Shown: positions 54,178 to 64,000 of the stretch, one piece after another
How positions within the stretch are numbered: position 1 is the first letter of the stretch
Layout of the letters: each line of letters opens with the position of its first letter
NCBI RefSeq assembly: GCF_009069125.1
Contig: NZ_CP042427.1
Location: 186,001 to 250,000 of the forward strand
Source: Buchnera aphidicola (Aphis fabae)
GTDB lineage: Bacteria; Pseudomonadota; Gammaproteobacteria; Enterobacterales; Enterobacteriaceae
Direction of reading: 5' to 3'
Length of the DNA: 64,000 nucleotides
Program-made: the position numbers and the translations under genes
The notes under the pieces: model-generated
What the model was told of the DNA's origin: nothing
What the model saw: the letters and a program-made list of their open reading frames with translations, nothing else
Databases searched by the model: none

Positions 54178-56007
54178 ATGCATCAAAAAATCAGAAACAT
54201 TGCGATTATAGCACATGTTGATCATGGAAAAACTACATTAGTTGATCAACTATTGCAACAATCAGGAACTTTTAAAAAGCATGAAGAAAAAACTGAACGT
54301 ATTATGGATTCAAATGATTTAGAAAAAGAAAGAGGTATTACAATCTTATCTAAAAATACTTCTATAAAATGGAAAGAATATAAAATAAATATTGTAGACA
54401 CACCTGGTCATGCAGACTTTGGAGGTGAAGTAGAAAGAGTAATGTCTATGGTGGACTCGGTTTTATTAGTAGTAGACGCTTTAGATGGACCGATGCCACA
54501 AACACGCTTTGTTACTCAAAAAGCTTTTAAATATGGACTTAATCCTATTGTAGTAATTAATAAAATTGATCGAAAAAATTCTCGTCCTGATTGGGTTGTA
54601 GATCAAGTATTTGATTTATTTGTAAATCTTGATGCTAATGATAAACAACTTGATTTTCCTATTATTTATACTTCTGCAATCTTTGGGACTTCTGGTGTTA
54701 ATTATCTTAAATTAGAAAAAAACATGACACCGCTATATGAAGCAATTATCAAATATGTACCTGCTCCTAATGTAGATCCAAATGAAAAATTTCAAATGCA
54801 AATTTCACAGCTGGATTATGATAATTATTTAGGATTAATAGGTGTTGGACGAGTTAAGCAAGGTCATATAAAAAGCAATGCATTAGTAACCGTTATTGAT
54901 CACTTAGGTAATCATAAAAATGGAAAAATTAGTAAAGTACTAAATTATTTTGGAATAAAACGAATAGAAGTAGATAAAGGTGAAGCTGGAGATATAATTG
55001 CGATTACAGGTATTAATGAACTAAATATTTCTGATACAATTTGTCATCCAGAAAATTTAAAACCCCTACCAATATTAAATATTGATCAACCTACAGTAAA
55101 TATGTTTTTTTCAGTGAACACATCGCCTTTTTCTGGAAAAGAAGGAAAATATATTACATCTCGTCAAATATTAGAAAGATTAAAAAAAGAAACTATGCAC
55201 AATGTTGCTTTGCAAATAAAAGAAACAAAAGATGCGAATATTTTTTCTGTATCTGGACGAGGCGAATTACATTTATCTATATTAATTGAAAATATGCGGC
55301 GTGAAGGATTTGAATTAGAAGTGTCTCGTCCAAAAATTATTTTTAGAAAAATAAATGGTATTACACAAGAACCTTTTGAATATTTAACATTAGATATTGA
55401 AGAAAAACATCAAGGAAATATTATGCGATTTATAGGAGAGAGAAAAGGTGAATTAAAAAATATGGTTATAGATCCAAATAAAAGAGTACGTCTTGAATAT
55501 ATTTTATCAAGCAGAGCATTAATAGGGTTTCGTTCTGAATTTATGAGTATAACTTCAGGAACTGGCATATGTTGTACATCTTTTAGTCATTATGAAAAAA
55601 ATCAAAAAAATGAAATTGGGCAAAGAAAAAACGGTGTTTTAATTTCTAATGGAAAAGGAATGGCTGTAGGATTTGCTTTATTTAATTTACAAGAAAGAGG
55701 CACATTATTTTTAGGACACGGTACTGAAGTGTACGAAGGCCAAATAATAGGACTACATAATCGTTCTAATGACTTAACTGTAAACTGCTTAACAGGAAAG
55801 AAATTAACTAATATGAGAGCCTCAGGAACTGATGAAGCTATAGTGTTAACAACTTATAAAAAATTTAGCTTAGAAGAAGCATTATCTTTTATTAATGATG
55901 ATGAATTAGTTGAAATTACACCTAGTTCAATACGTTTAAGAAAACGATATTTAAAAGAAAATGAACGCAAAAAAGCGAATCGAAATAAAAATAATCCAAT
56001 TAATTAA
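54178..56007 (+). CDS. typA: Ribosome-associated GTPase TypA/BipA
   Basis: TypA is an EF-G-like GTPase of the 50S assembly and stress type. It has 609 residues (E. coli 607). [16 protein letters not shown], the switch [20 protein letters not shown] and NKIDR are intact, and the C-terminal domain has [12 protein letters not shown] and [14 protein letters not shown] precedes the ATG. Confidence 0.97.
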   Translation: MHQKIRNIAIIAHVDHGKTTLVDQLLQQSGTFKKHEEKTERIMDSNDLEKERGITILSKNTSIKWKEYKINIVDTPGHADFGGEVERVMSMVDSVLLVVDALDGPMPQTRFVTQKAFKYGLNPIVVINKIDRKNSRPDWVVDQVFDLFVNLDANDKQLDFPIIYTSAIFGTSGVNYLKLEKNMTPLYEAIIKYVPAPNVDPNEKFQMQISQLDYDNYLGLIGVGRVKQGHIKSNALVTVIDHLGNHKNGKISKVLNYFGIKRIEVDKGEAGDIIAITGINELNISDTICHPENLKPLPILNIDQPTVNMFFSVNTSPFSGKEGKYITSRQILERLKKETMHNVALQIKETKDANIFSVSGRGELHLSILIENMRREGFELEVSRPKIIFRKINGITQEPFEYLTLDIEEKHQGNIMRFIGERKGELKNMVIDPNKRVRLEYILSSRALIGFRSEFMSITSGTGICCTSFSHYEKNQKNEIGQRKNGVLISNGKGMAVGFALFNLQERGTLFLGHGTEVYEGQIIGLHNRSNDLTVNCLTGKKLTNMRASGTDEAIVLTTYKKFSLEEALSFINDDELVEITPSSIRLRKRYLKENERKKANRNKNNPIN

Positions 56008-56037
56008 AAATATTAAATATTAAAAATTTTTATTAAT

Positions 56038-56070
56038 TATATAATTCTATTTCATCAATAGAATTATATA
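56038..56070 (+). terminator. 14-bp hairpin after typA
   Basis: TATATAATTCTATT (56038-56051) and AATAGAATTATATA (56057-56070) form a perfect 14-bp stem with loop TCATC, 30 bases after the typA stop. The following AATAATTTTA is only weakly T-rich. Confidence 0.55.
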
Positions 56071-56123
56071 AATAATTTTAAAATAAAAAATACATTCATA
56101 TTAAAATATAAAAATAATCTAAA

Positions 56124-56152
56124 AATCATTTTTTTAAATGATTCATTTTTTA
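56124..56152. terminator. Bidirectional terminator between typA and gmk
   Basis: AATCATTT (56124-56131) and AAATGATT (56136-56143) pair around TTTT. The plus strand continues CATTTTTTATAA and the minus strand TTTAGATTATTTTT, so it can end both typA and gmk transcripts. Confidence 0.65.
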
Positions 56153-56157
56153 TAAAA

Positions 56158-56781
56158 TTAATTATTTAATAATTGAGAAATCAATATATTATGTTTCTTT
56201 TTTTGATGAAATAAACATAAATGTTCAGCAATAATAATAGTTTTTAAATCATTTATAGCTTTTTCAAAATTATCATTAATAATCAAATAATCATACTCTG
56301 AATAATGATTCATTTCATCTACAGCTTTTTCCATTCTTTTTGAAATTACTGTATCACTATCTTGACCTCTTGATCGTAGTCTTTGATACAAAACATCCTT
56401 AGATGGAGGTAATAAAAAAATACTTTTTGTATTAGGTATTTTATATCGAATTTGATTAGCTCCTTGCCAATCAATATCAAGAAAAACATCAATTCCAGAA
56501 ATTAACATTTTTTCAATAAATTCACGTGAAGTTCCATAATAATTATTAAATACTTTTGCATATTCTAAAAAAGATTTTTTTTGAATCATTACTCTAAATT
56601 CTTTTTTAGATATAAAATAATAATGTTTTCCATGAGATTCACCAGGTCTCATTATTCTAGTAGTATGAGATATAGAAACTTGAATGTTATATAAACATTT
56701 CGTTTTTAATAATCCTTTAATTAAGCTAGATTTTCCTGTTCCACTTGGAGCTGAAATAATAAAAAGAATACCTTGTGACAT
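56158..56781 (-). CDS. gmk: Guanylate kinase
   Basis: Gmk phosphorylates GMP to GDP. It has 207 residues, the E. coli length. P-loop [47 protein letters not shown] and [11 protein letters not shown] are conserved. It stands alone here, without rpoZ and spoT that follow in E. coli. Confidence 0.96.
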   Translation of the reverse strand: MSQGILFIISAPSGTGKSSLIKGLLKTKCLYNIQVSISHTTRIMRPGESHGKHYYFISKKEFRVMIQKKSFLEYAKVFNNYYGTSREFIEKMLISGIDVFLDIDWQGANQIRYKIPNTKSIFLLPPSKDVLYQRLRSRGQDSDTVISKRMEKAVDEMNHYSEYDYLIINDNFEKAINDLKTIIIAEHLCLFHQKKKHNILISQLLNN

Positions 56782-56887
56782 GATGTTTTTAAAAGTATTT
56801 TCTAAATTTTTAATAAATATTTTTATTAAAATAAAAAATATTATATATATAATATAATTTTTATAAAATAAAAATATTTAAGAAATG

Positions 56888-57847
56888 TTAATTTTTAATT
56901 AAAAAAATAGTTTTAAATCCGCTAATTCTAAAAATATTTTTAATATTTACAGATTGATTTAATACTGCTTGTATCCAAATTTCATTAGAATATAGATGAA
57001 CTATTGCTAATAAAAAACCAATTCTAAACCATTTATTTAATATTTTTATTTTAATAATAGATCCGATTTTAGGATTTATTGATCCTTTACTGGATAATAA
57101 ATACAATGAATGTTTATTTAAATTTTTATAAAAAATTCGAGCTATTATTTCTTGGCCATAATAACATCCTTTATTAAAGCTGATAGCTTCAAGTTTATCT
57201 AAATTAATAGATTGTGGTAAAAATTTTTGAGACATAGTTTTTCCAATAATTGGATATCCTGCTTCAATATCTAGTAAAGTCCATTGTTTACTGTTATTTA
57301 GTACAATTTTTTTATTAATTTTTTGTTTTAATAATAAAAAATTTTTTAAAGATAAAACTAATAAAAATCGTTCACATGGATTTGAAAACCAAAGTATAGT
57401 TGTTTTGTCATTAGAAATAACAGGCATACTATTATTTGGTATATCTATAAATTGTGTTGATAAGAACAATTTAGAATTTTTGCCGGATAATCCTAATAAA
57501 AAAACATCATCTAATTGATGTATTTGAACTTGTAAAAATATAGTATATTTTTTAAATTCTTTAATTTGTAAATCAAGCAAACTTCTTTTTATAATACAGG
57601 CATATCCTTTTCTATAATGAAATAACAACATAGTACTATAAACTTTTCCATGTAGATTACAATAAGCACACATTTTATATTGTTTTTCTTTTAGATCATT
57701 CATATCAATTGTTAATTGATTTTGAAGAAATTTTTTACTATCAGAACCATCTACATAAATAATAGACCATTTTTCAAGAGAAATTAATGTTAAAGGTAAT
57801 TGAATTGATGAATAAATAGTGTTTTTTGGAAAATTAAATAATGACAT
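56888..57847 (-). CDS. ygfZ: tRNA-modifying/Fe-S repair protein YgfZ
   Basis: YgfZ is a folate-binding protein needed for full activity of certain Fe-S enzymes, MiaB among them in E. coli; miaB is at the right end of this window. It has 319 residues (E. coli 326). The signature KGCYYGQEIIAR with its conserved Cys is present, and DGSDSKKFLQNQLTIDM near the N terminus. GGAGAAATA precedes the ATG at 57847. It is divergent from prfB. Confidence 0.92.
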   Translation of the reverse strand: MSLFNFPKNTIYSSIQLPLTLISLEKWSIIYVDGSDSKKFLQNQLTIDMNDLKEKQYKMCAYCNLHGKVYSTMLLFHYRKGYACIIKRSLLDLQIKEFKKYTIFLQVQIHQLDDVFLLGLSGKNSKLFLSTQFIDIPNNSMPVISNDKTTILWFSNPCERFLLVLSLKNFLLLKQKINKKIVLNNSKQWTLLDIEAGYPIIGKTMSQKFLPQSINLDKLEAISFNKGCYYGQEIIARIFYKNLNKHSLYLLSSKGSINPKIGSIIKIKILNKWFRIGFLLAIVHLYSNEIWIQAVLNQSVNIKNIFRISGFKTIFLIKN

Positions 57848-57994
57848 TATTTCTCCTGTAATATAGGTAAAATATATTAAGTAAAAAAATAAATTTATAT
57901 AATTAACTATATAATAAAAAATAAATTAATTTTTAAATTGAAAACATTTTATAAACTATTATTTATAATCAATTTTTAGAAGAATAATAAAATT

Positions 57995-59093
57995 ATGATA
58001 GATATTAATATAATAAACAATAAAATTGAAACATTAAATCATCGGAAAAATGATTTGAAGAGGTATCTTTGACTATAATACAAAAAAATTAAGAATTTCA
58101 GAAATTAATTTAGAACTATTAATACCTGAAACATGGAAAATAAAACAATCTATATCTAAATTAAACAAAGAAAAAAACTTATTAAATACAGTTGTTGATA
58201 ATATTAATAAAATTGAAAACAGATTAAAAGAAACTCACATTTTTTTAGAGTTAGCTAAAGAAACAAAAGATAACACAGTAATAAAAGATATTATTATAGA
58301 AATACAAAAAATAGAAGAAAAAATTAAAAAACTTGAATTTTATCGCATGTTCTCAAAGACACATGATAATTGTAATTGTTATATTGATATACAATCTGGA
58401 TCTGGTGGAACAGAAGCACAAGATTGGTCAAAAATATTATTAAAAATGTACTTAAAATGGTCTGATAAAAAGGGATTTAAAACTGAAATCATTGAAGAAT
58501 CTATTGGTGAGATAGTTGGTATTAAATCTGCTACAGTTCAAGTCTTTGGAGAATATGCTTTTGGATGGTTAAGAACTGAAACCGGAATTCACCGTCTTAT
58601 TAGAAAAAGTCCATTTGACTCAGGAAATAGAAGGCATACTTCGTTTAGTTCAGTTTTTATATACCCAGATATAGAAGAAAAAATTAATATTGAAATTTGT
58701 TTATCTGACTTAAGAATAGATGTATATAGAGCTTCTGGTGCAGGAGGACAACATGTAAATAGAACAGAATCTGCAGTTCGAATTACTCATATTCCAACTA
58801 ATCTTGTTACTCAATGTCAAAGTAATAGATCTCAGCATAAAAATAAAGAACAAGCAATAAAACAAATGAAATCAAAATTATATGAATTACAAATGCAAAA
58901 AAAAAGACAAGCACAAAAAACAATAGAAAATAATAAATTAGATATTAGCTGGGGCAATCAAATACGTTCTTATATATTAGATCATTCAAAAATCAAAGAT
59001 CTTAGAACTGGAATAGAAAAACATGATGTACAATCTGTATTAAATGGTGATTTAGATGATTTTATCGAGCAAAGCTTAATATCCGGATTATAG
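57995..59093 (+). CDS. prfB: Peptide chain release factor 2, programmed +1 frameshift
   Basis: RF2 terminates at UGA and UAA. The first 25 codons run from ATG 57995 ([10 protein letters not shown]) to CTT at 58067-58069; codon 26 is TGA. Skipping the T at 58070 continues as [11 protein letters not shown] to the stop at 59093, giving 365 residues, exactly the E. coli length. The stop is also codon 26 in E. coli. The SPF tripeptide for codon recognition is in RKSPFDSG, and GGQ is in [16 protein letters not shown]. lysS follows after eight bases as in E. coli. Confidence 0.97.
58058..58073 (+). promoter_or_regulatory. Programmed +1 recoding site of prfB
   Basis: AAG AGG TAT CTT TGA C: a Shine-Dalgarno-like AGAGG lies three bases upstream of CTT, then the slippery CTT and stop TGA followed by C. 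E. coli has AGGGGG at the same spacing and the same CTTTGAC. When RF2 is scarce, the ribosome slips by +1 and makes more RF2. Confidence 0.95.
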
Positions 59094-59101
59094 AGGTTAA
59101 A

Positions 59102-60610
59102 ATGTTTAAAGAAAAAAATCTACCTAATAATATAAATAATGAAAAAAGTATAAGAAAAGAAAAATTAATTGATATGAAAAAAAATGGATTTTCTTATCCA
59201 AACCATTTTAAAAAAACTATAAATTCTGTAAAAATTCATAAATTATATGGAGGAAAAACAAGTAATGAACTTGAAAAAATAAATGTCCACGTTTCTATTG
59301 CTGGTCGTATGGTACAAAGAAGAATTATGGGAAAAGCTTCTTTTTTCATGCTACAAGATATAGAAGGACAAGTACAAGTATACATAAAAGAAAAATCAAT
59401 TACACCTAAATTTTATCATGAATGTTTTAAAAAATGGGACATTGGAGATATTTTAGGAGTAAATGGTTATTTATTTAAAACAAAAACACAAGAACTATCT
59501 ATTTACGCTGAAAATATTATAATACTTACAAAATCATTAAGATCTTTGCCTGATAAATTTCATGGATTATCGAACCAAGAAAAACGTTATAGACAAAGAT
59601 ATTTAGATTTAATTAGTAATAATCAACTATATAATATTTTTAAAAATCGTTCAAATATTATTCAATTAATTCGGAAATTTATGATAAAAAATCAGTTTTT
59701 AGAAATAGAAACTCCTATGCTTCATAATATTCCTGGTGGAGCTTCTGCACGTCCCTTTAAAACCTATCATAATGAAATTAATAAAACAATGTACTTAAGA
59801 ATAGCACCTGAATTGTATTTAAAACAATTAATTATTGGTGGATTTGAGCGTATTTTTGAATTAAATAGAAACTTTAGAAATGAAGGGGTTTCTACAAAAC
59901 ATAATCCTGAATTTACTATGATGGAAGCATATATTGCTTATTCTGATTATCAATACATGATGAAGTTCACAGAAAAATTATTAAAAAATATAATAAATTA
60001 TTTATTTAATAGTAATCAAGTTGAATATAAAGAATATTACCTAAATTTTGAAACACCATTTTCTCAATTAACTATGAAAGAAGCTATTTTAAAATTTAAT
60101 TCAAATATTTGTCTTTCTGATTTAAAAAATTTAAAAACAATTAAAGAAGTTGCAAATAATATTGGCATAGAAATACATGAAGCATGGAAAATAGGTAATA
60201 TAGAAAACGAAATTTTTGAAAAAACAGTAGAAAAACATTTAATCCAGCCAACTTTTATTACTGAATATCCAGTAGAAGTATCTCCATTGGCCAGACGTAA
60301 TAATATAAATCCAAATATTACTGATAGATTCGAATTATTTATTGCAGGATATGAAATAGGTAATGGATTTTCAGAATTAAATGATGCAGAAGATCAAAAA
60401 CTTAGGTTCTTAAATCAAATAAAAATGACAGAAAAAGAAAATAATAAAAATATATTTTATGATGCAGATTATATAGAAGCATTAAAATATGGACTACCTC
60501 CCACTGCAGGATTAGGAATTGGAATTGATCGTTTGATTATGATTTTAACCAATCAAAAAAGTATTCGAGAAGTAATTTTATTCCCTACTTTACGTCCATC
60601 TTTAAAATAA
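59102..60610 (+). CDS. lysS: Lysyl-tRNA synthetase (class II)
   Basis: LysRS charges tRNA-Lys, used very heavily in this Lys-rich proteome. It has 502 residues (E. coli 505). An N-terminal OB fold binds the anticodon; the catalytic core has FLEIETPML, FRNEGVSTKHNPEFTMMEAY and GLGIGIDRLIMILT. Cotranscribed with prfB. Confidence 0.97.
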   Translation: MFKEKNLPNNINNEKSIRKEKLIDMKKNGFSYPNHFKKTINSVKIHKLYGGKTSNELEKINVHVSIAGRMVQRRIMGKASFFMLQDIEGQVQVYIKEKSITPKFYHECFKKWDIGDILGVNGYLFKTKTQELSIYAENIIILTKSLRSLPDKFHGLSNQEKRYRQRYLDLISNNQLYNIFKNRSNIIQLIRKFMIKNQFLEIETPMLHNIPGGASARPFKTYHNEINKTMYLRIAPELYLKQLIIGGFERIFELNRNFRNEGVSTKHNPEFTMMEAYIAYSDYQYMMKFTEKLLKNIINYLFNSNQVEYKEYYLNFETPFSQLTMKEAILKFNSNICLSDLKNLKTIKEVANNIGIEIHEAWKIGNIENEIFEKTVEKHLIQPTFITEYPVEVSPLARRNNINPNITDRFELFIAGYEIGNGFSELNDAEDQKLRFLNQIKMTEKENNKNIFYDADYIEALKYGLPPTAGLGIGIDRLIMILTNQKSIREVILFPTLRPSLK

Positions 60611-60666
60611 AAATCATATTTTAGATAAAGTTTACATAAATTTCAAAAAAATAAATAGGAATAAAA

Positions 60667-61914
60667 ATGCCTCAATTAATTAATACAACTACAAGTAATC
60701 TTAACGTTAAAAATATTCAATTACTAATAAAAAAATATCAATCCCCATTTTGGGTTTACGATGCGAATATAATTCATAATAAAATTCAACTATTAAAAGA
60801 ATTTGATATTATTAGATTTGCTCAAAAAGCTTGTTCTAATATTCATATTTTAAACTTAATGAGAAAAAAAAATTTAAAAGTAGATGCTGTATCATTAGGA
60901 GAAATAGAACGAGCTATAGTAGCTGGATTTAAAAAAAGTAGTGATGAAATTGTTTTTACTGCAGATTTATTTGATGAAGAAACACTCTCTAAAATTATTA
61001 AATATAATATCCCAGTAAATGCCGGATCATTAGATATGTTAAAACAATTAGGAAATATTTCTCCAGGTCATCATGTTTGGTTAAGAATTAATCCTAAATT
61101 TGGTTATGGACATAGCAAGAAAACAAATACTGGAGGAGAAAATAGTAAACATGGAATTTGGAATCCTAATTTAGCAATACCTATTATAAAAAAATATAAA
61201 TTAAAATTAATAGGTTTACATATGCATATTGGTTCTGGTGTAAATTATCAACATTTAAAAAAAGTCTGTCATGCAATGGTAGAAAGTGTAATACAAATAA
61301 ATGAAAAAATAAAATGTATTTCTGCCGGAGGAGGATTGCCAATACCTTATAAATTCAATGAAAAACCGATTAATATAAAAAAATATTTTACTTTATGGGA
61401 TCAAGCAAGAAAAAAGATTTCTAAATTTTTAAATAAATCAATTCAACTAGAAATTGAACCAGGCAGATTTTTAGTCGCAGAATCAGGAATATTAATTTCT
61501 CAAATAAGAGCAATTAAAAAAATGGGTAATAAAAATTTTGTTTTAATTGATGCTGGATTTAATGATTTAATGCGTCCTACAATGTATGGAAGTTATCACT
61601 ACATATCTGTTATACCATCAGATAATAGAGAAATTGAACAAAACAAAACAATCGATGTAGTTATAGGAGGGCCATTATGTGAATCAGGAGATATATTCAC
61701 ACAAAAAGAAGGAGGAGATATACAAACTAGAAAACTACCATATATCAAAATAGGAGATTACTTAGTTTTTCACGATACAGGTGCATATGGTGCATCAATG
61801 TCATCTAATTATAATACTAGACCTCTTATTCAAGAGATATTAATAGAAAATAATACTTTTAAAATTATTAGGAGAAGACAAACTATTAAAGAACTATTAA
61901 GTTTAGAACAATAA
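60667..61914 (+). CDS. lysA: Diaminopimelate decarboxylase
   Basis: LysA makes L-lysine from meso-diaminopimelate, an amino acid supplied to the aphid. It has 415 residues (E. coli 420). PLP lysine Lys54 is in FAQKACSNIHIL; HMHIGSGVNY, EPGRFLVAE and the active-site GGPLCESGDIF are conserved. lysR, divergent from lysA in E. coli, is absent, so lysA appears unregulated by it. Confidence 0.97.
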   Translation: MPQLINTTTSNLNVKNIQLLIKKYQSPFWVYDANIIHNKIQLLKEFDIIRFAQKACSNIHILNLMRKKNLKVDAVSLGEIERAIVAGFKKSSDEIVFTADLFDEETLSKIIKYNIPVNAGSLDMLKQLGNISPGHHVWLRINPKFGYGHSKKTNTGGENSKHGIWNPNLAIPIIKKYKLKLIGLHMHIGSGVNYQHLKKVCHAMVESVIQINEKIKCISAGGGLPIPYKFNEKPINIKKYFTLWDQARKKISKFLNKSIQLEIEPGRFLVAESGILISQIRAIKKMGNKNFVLIDAGFNDLMRPTMYGSYHYISVIPSDNREIEQNKTIDVVIGGPLCESGDIFTQKEGGDIQTRKLPYIKIGDYLVFHDTGAYGASMSSNYNTRPLIQEILIENNTFKIIRRRQTIKELLSLEQ

Positions 61915-61960
61915 TAAATCTTTTTAAGATCTATCAATCAAAAAAGAGAATAAAAAAGAT

Positions 61961-62798
61961 ATGTACATTAATTTTCCAAAATTCAATCCTATTATTTTTT
62001 CTATCGGTCCTTTTTCTGCACATTGGTATGGATTTATGTATGTTATTAGTTTTATTTTTGCTATTATTTATGGAAAAAAATTATTAAAAAAAAAAAATAA
62101 ATAAAATTAATATAGAATCGTTTCTATACACTATTTTTTTAGGTTCTTGCATTGGAGGGAGAATAGGATATATAATTTTTTATAATTTTTCATATTTTTC
62201 TCAACATATATTCTGTTCATTTCATATTTGGGAAGGTGGAATGTCATTTCATGGAGGGCTAATAGGGGCAATCATTAGCATGTATTATGTTGCTATAAAA
62301 AATAAAATTAAAATTTTAATTATTTCGGACTTTATAAGTCTTTTAATACCTTTCGGTTTAGGAGCTGGACGATTAGGAAATTTAATTAATGGAGAATTAT
62401 GGGGACGTATCGCTCCTAATTTTCCATATGCAGTATTTTTTCCAAATGCAAAAAATCAAGATTTAGAATTAGTATTAAAATATCCTCAACTACAAACAAT
62501 ATTAGAAAAATACGGAGCATTGCCTCGTCATCCATCCCAAATTTATGAATTTATTTTAGAAGGTATTTTATTATTTTTAATAATCTATTTTTTTGATAAA
62601 AAGAAAAGACCTATAGGTAGTACTAGTGGTCTCTTTTTACTTAGTTATGGAATATTAAGAATTATTGCTGAAATATTTCGAGAACCTGACCCCCAAATTG
62701 GATTAATTCAAAATTTTATTACAATGGGTCAAATATTATCAATTCCAATGGTTATATTTGGAATAATTATTATATTTATATCTTATTATAAAAAATAA
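61961..62798 (+). CDS. lgt: Prolipoprotein diacylglyceryl transferase, frameshifted
   Basis: Lgt is the inner-membrane enzyme that adds diacylglycerol to lipobox cysteines. The gene starts at ATG 61961 ([17 protein letters not shown], then [18 protein letters not shown]) and meets a stop at 62102-62104 after an A tract of twelve (62086-62097). The rest is in another frame: [66 protein letters not shown], to 62798. Removing one A joins them into 278 residues (E. coli 291). All family motifs survive on both sides. A start at the internal ATG 62241 would remove the first membrane helices and is unlikely to be functional. Confidence 0.87.
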
Positions 62799-62815
62799 TC
62801 GAATTTTGAGATATT

Positions 62816-63610
62816 ATGAAAAAATACTTAGAATTAATAAAAAAAATAATTAAAAATGGAAATCCAAAAAATGATCGCACTGGAACAGGAACGTTATCTA
62901 TTTTTGGACATCATATAAGACTGAACTTAAAAAAAGGATTTCCTCTTCTTACTACAAAAAAATGTTATATACCTGCTATTATTCATGAACTTTTATGGTT
63001 TCTTCAAGGAGAAACTAACATTAAATATCTTAATAAAAATAAAATATCTATTTGGGATAATTGGGCTGATAAATTTGGTAATCTCGGGCCAATTTATGGA
63101 AAACAATGGAGAAGTTGGAACACATCAGATGGCAAAAAAATCGATCAAATAAAAAATGTAATAAAACAATTAAAAAGTGATCCAGACTCTCGTAGAATAT
63201 TAGTATCCAGCTGGAATGTTGGAGAAATAAATCAAATGTCTTTACCTCCTTGTCATGTATTATTTCAATTTTATGTATTTAAAAATAGATTAAGTTGCCA
63301 ACTATATCAACGTTCTTGTGATGTTTTTCTTGGATTACCATTTAATATAGCAAGTTATGCAATGCTCACACATATGATAGCACAGCAATGTAATTTTGAA
63401 GTAAATGAATTTATATGGACAGGTGGTGATATTCATTTGTATAATAATCATATTTCATTAGCAAAAAAGCAACTGCTTAGAAATCCTAGAAAATTACCAA
63501 CATTAATAATCTCAAATAAACCTCGTTCATTATTTAATTATGTTTTTGAAGATTTTAAAATTATTAATTATAATCCTTACCCTTCAATTCATGGCACAAT
63601 ATCTATATAA
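62816..63610 (+). CDS. thyA: Thymidylate synthase
   Basis: ThyA methylates dUMP to dTMP. It has 264 residues, the E. coli length. Catalytic Cys146 is in [54 protein letters not shown] and [10 protein letters not shown] are conserved. It follows lgt by 17 bases, as in E. coli. Confidence 0.97.
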   Translation: MKKYLELIKKIIKNGNPKNDRTGTGTLSIFGHHIRLNLKKGFPLLTTKKCYIPAIIHELLWFLQGETNIKYLNKNKISIWDNWADKFGNLGPIYGKQWRSWNTSDGKKIDQIKNVIKQLKSDPDSRRILVSSWNVGEINQMSLPPCHVLFQFYVFKNRLSCQLYQRSCDVFLGLPFNIASYAMLTHMIAQQCNFEVNEFIWTGGDIHLYNNHISLAKKQLLRNPRKLPTLIISNKPRSLFNYVFEDFKIINYNPYPSIHGTISI

Positions 63611-63682
63611 AAATCTTCAAAATAGTTTCTTTATTTAAATAAAATACTTTGAAAAAATAACAGGATTCATATAATTAAAAAA

Positions 63683-64000
63683 ATGAAATATATATACATT
63701 AAAACCTGGGGCTGTCAAATGAATGAATATGATTCATCTATGATAGTAAAATATTTAGAAAAAACAGGTCAATATTTAATTACTAAAAATTCTGAAAAAG
63801 CAGATATCTTAGTGTTAAATACTTGTTCAATAAGAGAAAAAGCTCAAGAAAAAGTTTTTCATCAATTAGGAAGATGGAAAAAATTAAAAAATAAAAATTC
63901 TAATATTATTATTGCTGTTGGAGGTTGTGTAGCGACACAAGAAGGCGAAGAAATTTTTAAAAGGTCTAAAGATGTAGATATTATATTTGGGACTCAAAGT
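63683..64000 (+). CDS. miaB: tRNA-2-methylthio-N6-dimethylallyladenosine synthase, 5' part
   Basis: MiaB is the radical-SAM methylthiotransferase that forms ms2i6A37 in tRNA. Only the first 106 codons are in the window. The UPF0004 domain's three auxiliary-cluster cysteines are present: Cys11 in [13 protein letters not shown], Cys48 in [20 protein letters not shown], and Cys82 in [10 protein letters not shown]. The right edge falls at DIIFGTQS. The radical-SAM CxxxCxxC motif lies beyond the edge. Confidence 0.95.
   Translation, partial: MKYIYIKTWGCQMNEYDSSMIVKYLEKTGQYLITKNSEKADILVLNTCSIREKAQEKVFHQLGRWKKLKNKNSNIIIAVGGCVATQEGEEIFKRSKDVDIIFGTQS

Noticed and set aside
57995-58346. prfB as a frameshifted pseudogene
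   Set aside because: The shift is the conserved CTT-TGA-C recoding site with the stop at codon 26, and the joined length equals E. coli RF2.

Overview
This 64 kb window is ordinary chromosome of an obligate insect endosymbiont, almost certainly Buchnera aphidicola (the aphid symbiont, a reduced relative of Escherichia coli). The DNA is extremely AT-rich by eye, genes are packed tightly, nearly every protein is a close match in length and motif to an E. coli housekeeping protein, and local gene order follows fragments of the E. coli map with the dispensable genes removed. There are no mobile elements, prophages, CRISPR arrays, toxin-antitoxin loci or rRNA genes. I did not find a novel biological system; the interest lies in reductive-evolution details.

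Layout. 1-8036 (minus): infB (5' part), nusA, tRNA-Leu(GAG), secG, glmM, ftsH, rlmE, greA. 8546-11868 (plus): ibaG, murA, rplU, rpmA, obgE. 11994-12835 (minus): rplM-rpsI. 13155-17762 (plus): pheA, ffh, rpsP-rimM-trmD-rplS. 17849-21366: tldD, aroQ, fis, rluD in mixed orientation. 21503-27275 (plus): bamD, alaS, csrA, tRNA-Ser, tRNA-Arg, gshA. 27404-31370: metK, endA, rsmE, rpiA and a tRNA-Met/Leu/Gln cluster. 31541-37086 (plus): glnS, pyrG, eno, queE. 37100-51523 (minus): queD, nlpD, ispF, ispD, ftsB, the whole sulfate assimilation set cysC-N-D-G-H-I-J, then mutS. 51684-57847: dsbA, a short polA, engB, typA, gmk, ygfZ. 57995-64000 (plus): prfB, lysS, lysA, lgt, thyA and the 5' part of miaB.

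How the genes work together. Most encode translation (ribosomal proteins, tRNA synthetases, release factor 2, tRNA and rRNA modification) and its co-translational partners (SRP, SecG, FtsH). The metabolic genes fit nutritional symbiosis: pheA (phenylalanine), aroQ (chorismate), lysA (lysine) and a complete seven-gene route from sulfate to sulfide with siroheme synthesis. Envelope functions are thin and eroding.

The main observations are: (1) four genes (glmM, endA, nlpD, lgt) each broken by a one-base frameshift located exactly in an A/T homopolymer of 9 to 12 bases, with the rest of the protein conserved on both sides; (2) BamD and NlpD, lipoproteins in E. coli, have no lipobox cysteine while lgt, the enzyme that would lipidate them, is itself frameshifted; (3) the phenylalanine-sensing GALV and ESRP motifs of PheA are both replaced; (4) the prfB programmed +1 frameshift is conserved to the codon; (5) rimM appears to start at an AUA codon overlapping the rpsP stop, and rluD, engB and gshA start at UUG; (6) several proteins are shortened (PolA to its 5'-nuclease domain, MutS, ObgE, FtsH and FtsB at their C termini); (7) five of six tRNA genes do not encode CCA. 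All length and motif comparisons are from memory of the E. coli families; no searches were run.
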